From Cyanobacteria bacterium UBA7753 (lineage in GTDB: Bacteria; Cyanobacteriota; Vampirovibrionia; Gastranaerophilales; Gastranaerophilaceae), in the NCBI GenBank assembly GCA_002481545.1, contig DLEF01000067.1:53514-117513 (forward strand): DNA of 64,000 bases. The letters run 5' to 3'. Every line of letters begins with the position of its first letter. The stretch's first letter is position 1. The translations under genes and the position numbers were made by a program. Below, piece after piece: positions 61,199-64,000 of this stretch. A model generated the notes under the pieces. That model was not told the DNA's origin. It was given only the letters and a program-made list of their open reading frames with translations, and did not search any database.

Positions 61199-62006
61199 TT
61201 AGTAATTTGAAGGAATATTGGAATGTTTTTCGTCCAATCTTAACTCGCATGTTTTGTCAGGGCGGAAATTTAACTTTCCTGTTTGTTTGTTGTTCTCATC
61301 AAAAATTCTTACTTGTTCGTGATAATTTACAATGGTTCCGTCTTTCGGCTCATAAATTCCTTTTTTGTAAATTTCCACTCTGTTCCCGTCTGCGGAATGT
61401 ACTTCCGTCTTGGAATACCCCGGGACTCCGTCAACCGATACTTTTTGATGATATTTTATTTCTTTTCGTTGAAATTCACCCATATCATATTCTTCGGTTT
61501 CTTTTCTGTCTTTATAATATTTTGTTAACTTCATCTCAGGTTCGGGAACAGGAGTATGGAACGGCTGTTCCATAAAAGTTAAACTTGTATCTATAGGATG
61601 GATTTCTACCGATTTTATAAGATTTCCGTCTTTGTCATATCCGTGTGAAAATATTACTCTCGGCTCCCCTTCATATCTTGTATCAACGGTATCCGTTGTT
61701 TTAACCTTTGCTACTTTTTCATCGTCCATAAAGCTGTCTATATCATTGGAATATTTGCCAATAGAATCGACTGTTTCTATACGTGGTTTATTGTCATCGA
61801 TAGCGTTGTTTTTGCATGAAGAACCCAATCCGAGTGACGCTAATATCATTGATGCTAAAACAAGGTTGTCTGCCTGTATTTTGAGAAGTTTTTATTTGAT
61901 TTTGATTATTTCCGTTTACCGAGAAACAACCCTCTTTTTTATTATTTGTTTTTATATTCTTATTTCCCGCATATGCTATCGGACTGTTACCTATTCTAAT
62001 ATCCAT
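61199..62006 (-). pseudogene. Frameshifted lipoprotein-like gene
   Basis: Two overlapping minus-strand frames look like one damaged gene. The 5' part starts at an ATG (62006) behind AAGGAGAAAA and encodes MDIRIGNSPIAYAG and a polar stretch. The 3' part, in the +1 frame, runs from about 61890 through LVLASMILASLGLGSSC, a typical lipobox (LGSSC), into about 200 residues rich in Lys, Asp and Tyr, ending at 61199. The 3' frame's only internal ATG lies inside the hydrophobic segment and would remove the basic part of a signal peptide. A single-base indel near 61890 would join them. No canonical slippery heptamer is at the junction, so programmed frameshifting is less likely. Alternatively the 3' frame is translated alone from a poor start. 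Confidence 0.6.
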
Positions 62007-62155
62007 CTTTTTCTCCTTGGCTCGTATCACTTATTTTAAACCGCATAAAAATATTTTATGCTATCCCCAAGGACGTTTGTTTACAATATTTAATATAAAA
62101 ATATTGCTTGTAATTCAGCTATAACAGCCCATTAAAAATGTATTATACGAAAAAT

Positions 62156-64000
62156 CTACGCACCGAAATAAATAATCGGCATGTCATTTTCCTGCGAATA
62201 TCTTCTTAAAAATTCAGGGATATCATCGGCTCTTCTGCCTGCGCCTTCGTAGAATACCGCTTGAATTTTCGGTCTTGAGATTAAAAATTCATTGTAATCT
62301 CTCCCGAATCTGCGCATATGAATATTCATTTCTTTGAATACGTCTTTGTATGCCTTTGCGATTTTCGGATTTTCCCGCTCAATTTCCGTTATTGATTTAT
62401 TTGATATTTGCGGAATCATTTCTTTGTATTCATCATCCGTCAAATTTAGTTTTCGTTTTATCTTTTTAGGGATATATTCACGTACGTATTTTCTCGGCCC
62501 TCCGAACAGATATTCCGACTTTAATGTCTCTAAATCTTTGCCGTAGCCTGAGCCGAAGTCTTTATATGTTCCCGCTTGAATATCGGAGCTGTTAACATCA
62601 AGTATAAATCCTTGCGGTTTAAATACGTGGTAATTCCCTTTTGCATAAGAGACATAAGATGAGCTCAAAAGCGCGTCGCTGTCTACCTGCCCGAGAGCCT
62701 GTAAAATGGTTGCGTGGGTGTTGTTGTCGAGTGCGTGAACTATCACGTTCAAATCATCGGAGTTCAATCCTTTTTCAAATCCGAGTGAGCCCAAATCCAT
62801 ATTAGGTTTTAGATATAAAACGGTATTTTTGATTTCGTTTCCGTTCTTATCCTGTGTTTTTACTACCCGAACATTGTTGTTGTCCACCTTTAATTCGGAG
62901 GCTTTCGGTATCTTTGTTTGCGGTAAATGAATAGCTGTTTTTTGTATTTGATTTACAAGTGCGGATATTTCGGCTTCTCCTTGGTGAAGCGCATCTTTGT
63001 ACTTATTATAAAATCCGCCCGATTCCTGAACACCTTTTACATCCGCTTCGGCTAAAATACTTGCCATTTTGAACGTGTTTCCGTCACGCAGTTCAAATGC
63101 GATATCCTTTGCAGCTTTTTCACGCTCTTTAGGAGTCTTTTCTCTGAATTGACCGCCGCCTATATAAACTTTTTTGTTATATTTTTCTGACCAATCGTGA
63201 TTTTTGATAAGTTGATAAATCTTTAACTTGTCTTTTTCAGGCATTTTAACTTTGTCTAATATGTAATACGTATCGAATGCGGAATATTGAGGGTGAGTTT
63301 TATCAATCATTCCTTCCGCCTTGGTCAAATCGTGCATTAAAGTCGCTATATCAAGCAACTTTTTATCTTCGTCCGACAGTGTTTTATATTGCGGATTAGA
63401 CATAACGCCCTGTAATACCTTTAATGTGTGAACATCAACGGTATAGTCGTGGGTATGGTGCTGTTCTTTCCCGATTATTGATTTAAACTCGGGGAAGAGT
63501 GCCACGATATCGTTCATCTCTTTAGTTAGTTCGGGTTTACCCTCAATAGTTATCGGGTTATCGTTCGTAAATTTCTCGACAAGCGGACGCACCTTTTCGA
63601 TTACTTCTTTTGTTTGGTCATTCTCAATACTATATTTTTTGTTTATATTGACGGGGTAACCGTTCATTTGAATAGTATCATTTTTATCTTTTTTGAGTTC
63701 AAATCCAAAATATCCGTATACCTTCATTTTTTCGTCATCAGGCAAATCCGATACTTCCTCTAAAACATCATTTATGAAATCTTTTCTCGGATAATCAAGT
63801 TCTAATTTAAACCCGTCTTTAGTTATATTTGTATTCAAAAACTCGCTGTCAGGTCTAGCCATTTCATCAGTTGCGGTCTCAAAATTCTTTATTATTTCCT
63901 TGCTGACAGGACGGGTATCGATACCCACGGACTTAACAAGTTTTGGTAAAACGGAACAATATTCCTCCTTATCGCGCGGGATTATATCGGATTGCAGTAT
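62156..64000 (-). CDS. HD-domain protein, 5' end beyond the window
   Basis: The frame stays open from the stop at 62156 to the window end; a GTG at 63928 is not the start, since coding-like sequence (PRDKEEYCSVLPKLVKS) continues upstream. At least 614 residues are visible. An HD-type metal phosphohydrolase domain lies centrally: HHTHDYTVDVHTLKVL, then TLMHDLTKAEG with the His-Asp pair, and LIKNHDWSE. A later region has ILAEADVKGVQESGGF. The C-terminal part (RRFGRDYNEFLISRPKIQAVFY, EFLRRYSQENDMP) is charged and of unknown fold. Such proteins cleave phosphoester bonds in nucleotides; the substrate is unknown. Confidence 0.75.
   Translation of the reverse strand: MLQSDIIPRDKEEYCSVLPKLVKSVGIDTRPVSKEIIKNFETATDEMARPDSEFLNTNITKDGFKLELDYPRKDFINDVLEEVSDLPDDEKMKVYGYFGFELKKDKNDTIQMNGYPVNINKKYSIENDQTKEVIEKVRPLVEKFTNDNPITIEGKPELTKEMNDIVALFPEFKSIIGKEQHHTHDYTVDVHTLKVLQGVMSNPQYKTLSDEDKKLLDIATLMHDLTKAEGMIDKTHPQYSAFDTYYILDKVKMPEKDKLKIYQLIKNHDWSEKYNKKVYIGGGQFREKTPKEREKAAKDIAFELRDGNTFKMASILAEADVKGVQESGGFYNKYKDALHQGEAEISALVNQIQKTAIHLPQTKIPKASELKVDNNNVRVVKTQDKNGNEIKNTVLYLKPNMDLGSLGFEKGLNSDDLNVIVHALDNNTHATILQALGQVDSDALLSSSYVSYAKGNYHVFKPQGFILDVNSSDIQAGTYKDFGSGYGKDLETLKSEYLFGGPRKYVREYIPKKIKRKLNLTDDEYKEMIPQISNKSITEIERENPKIAKAYKDVFKEMNIHMRRFGRDYNEFLISRPKIQAVFYEGAGRRADDIPEFLRRYSQENDMPIIYFGA

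Noticed and set aside
61860..61900. Programmed ribosomal frameshift in the lipoprotein-like gene
   Set aside because: The required shift is +1 and there is no slippery heptamer, stop-codon context or stimulatory hairpin I can see.
1..64000. CRISPR array, rRNA genes, prophage or plasmid origin
   Set aside because: No regularly spaced direct repeats, no rRNA-like sequence, and no cluster of phage structural or replication-initiator genes was found.

Overview
The window reads as chromosome from a low-GC (mid-30s percent by eye), non-photosynthetic relative of the Cyanobacteria, most likely an uncultured gut lineage of the Gastranaerophilales / Melainabacteria (Vampirovibrionia) type. The strongest evidence is an ATP synthase operon in cyanobacterial order (a-c-b'-b-delta-alpha-gamma, with two different b subunits and no beta/epsilon). 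Its gamma subunit lacks the extra segment I expect in photosynthetic cyanobacteria. A HelY-type helicase, a PF06838 PLP enzyme, SLH-domain surface protein, glycogen synthase and many lineage-specific hypothetical proteins fit the same picture. The organism assignment is inference; no marker gene was searched.

Layout: 0-2 kb holds small hypotheticals, a gene broken by an in-frame stop, a structured 24-codon ORF and tRNA-Leu(CAG). 2-9 kb holds an SLH surface protein, class II aldolase, a DUF2023-like protein and nadB-nadC. 9-17 kb has two hypotheticals, cysS, the PLP enzyme, a protein with four tandem GntR-type DNA-binding domains and a lysozyme-like protein. 17-25 kb has a degenerate GGDEF protein, a 1177-residue zinc-ribbon/STAND-like protein, glgA and proB. 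25-30.5 kb is the atp operon. 30.7-39 kb has lysS, a large RTX protein, a HEAT-like protein, and a TPR protein overlapping a GAF-GGDEF diguanylate cyclase. 39-47.5 kb has MarR, a 59-residue zinc ribbon, a radical SAM enzyme, an HNH-like protein, a lineage-specific operon with a zinc-knuckle and a membrane protein, asparaginase and an SDR. 47.5-56 kb has a periplasmic protein, a thioredoxin/CcdA pair, HelY, HAD, XRE, DUF486, tlyA and holA-holB. 55.8-64 kb has a secreted-looking Ala/Gln-rich protein, a hook-like protein with a FliK-like partner, a lone receiver, small envelope proteins, a frameshifted lipoprotein gene and an HD-domain protein that runs off the window end.

Two patterns cut across the gene list. 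First, at least six genes have a TATAAT-like -10 box exactly 6 nt before the start codon and no Shine-Dalgarno, so their mRNAs are probably leaderless (zinc-ribbon/STAND gene, TPR-GGDEF operon, asparaginase, tlyA, holA, lone receiver). Second, intergenic DNA is full of small repeats: about 17 GTAG-plus-hairpin REP-like elements of several stem families (seven in the atp operon gaps), TIR-bearing MITE-like elements of 155-164 bp, twin 67-bp palindromic elements and CTTAGTGCC/CTTAGTATC strings. No transposase or RAYT gene is in the window. No CRISPR array or integrated prophage was seen.
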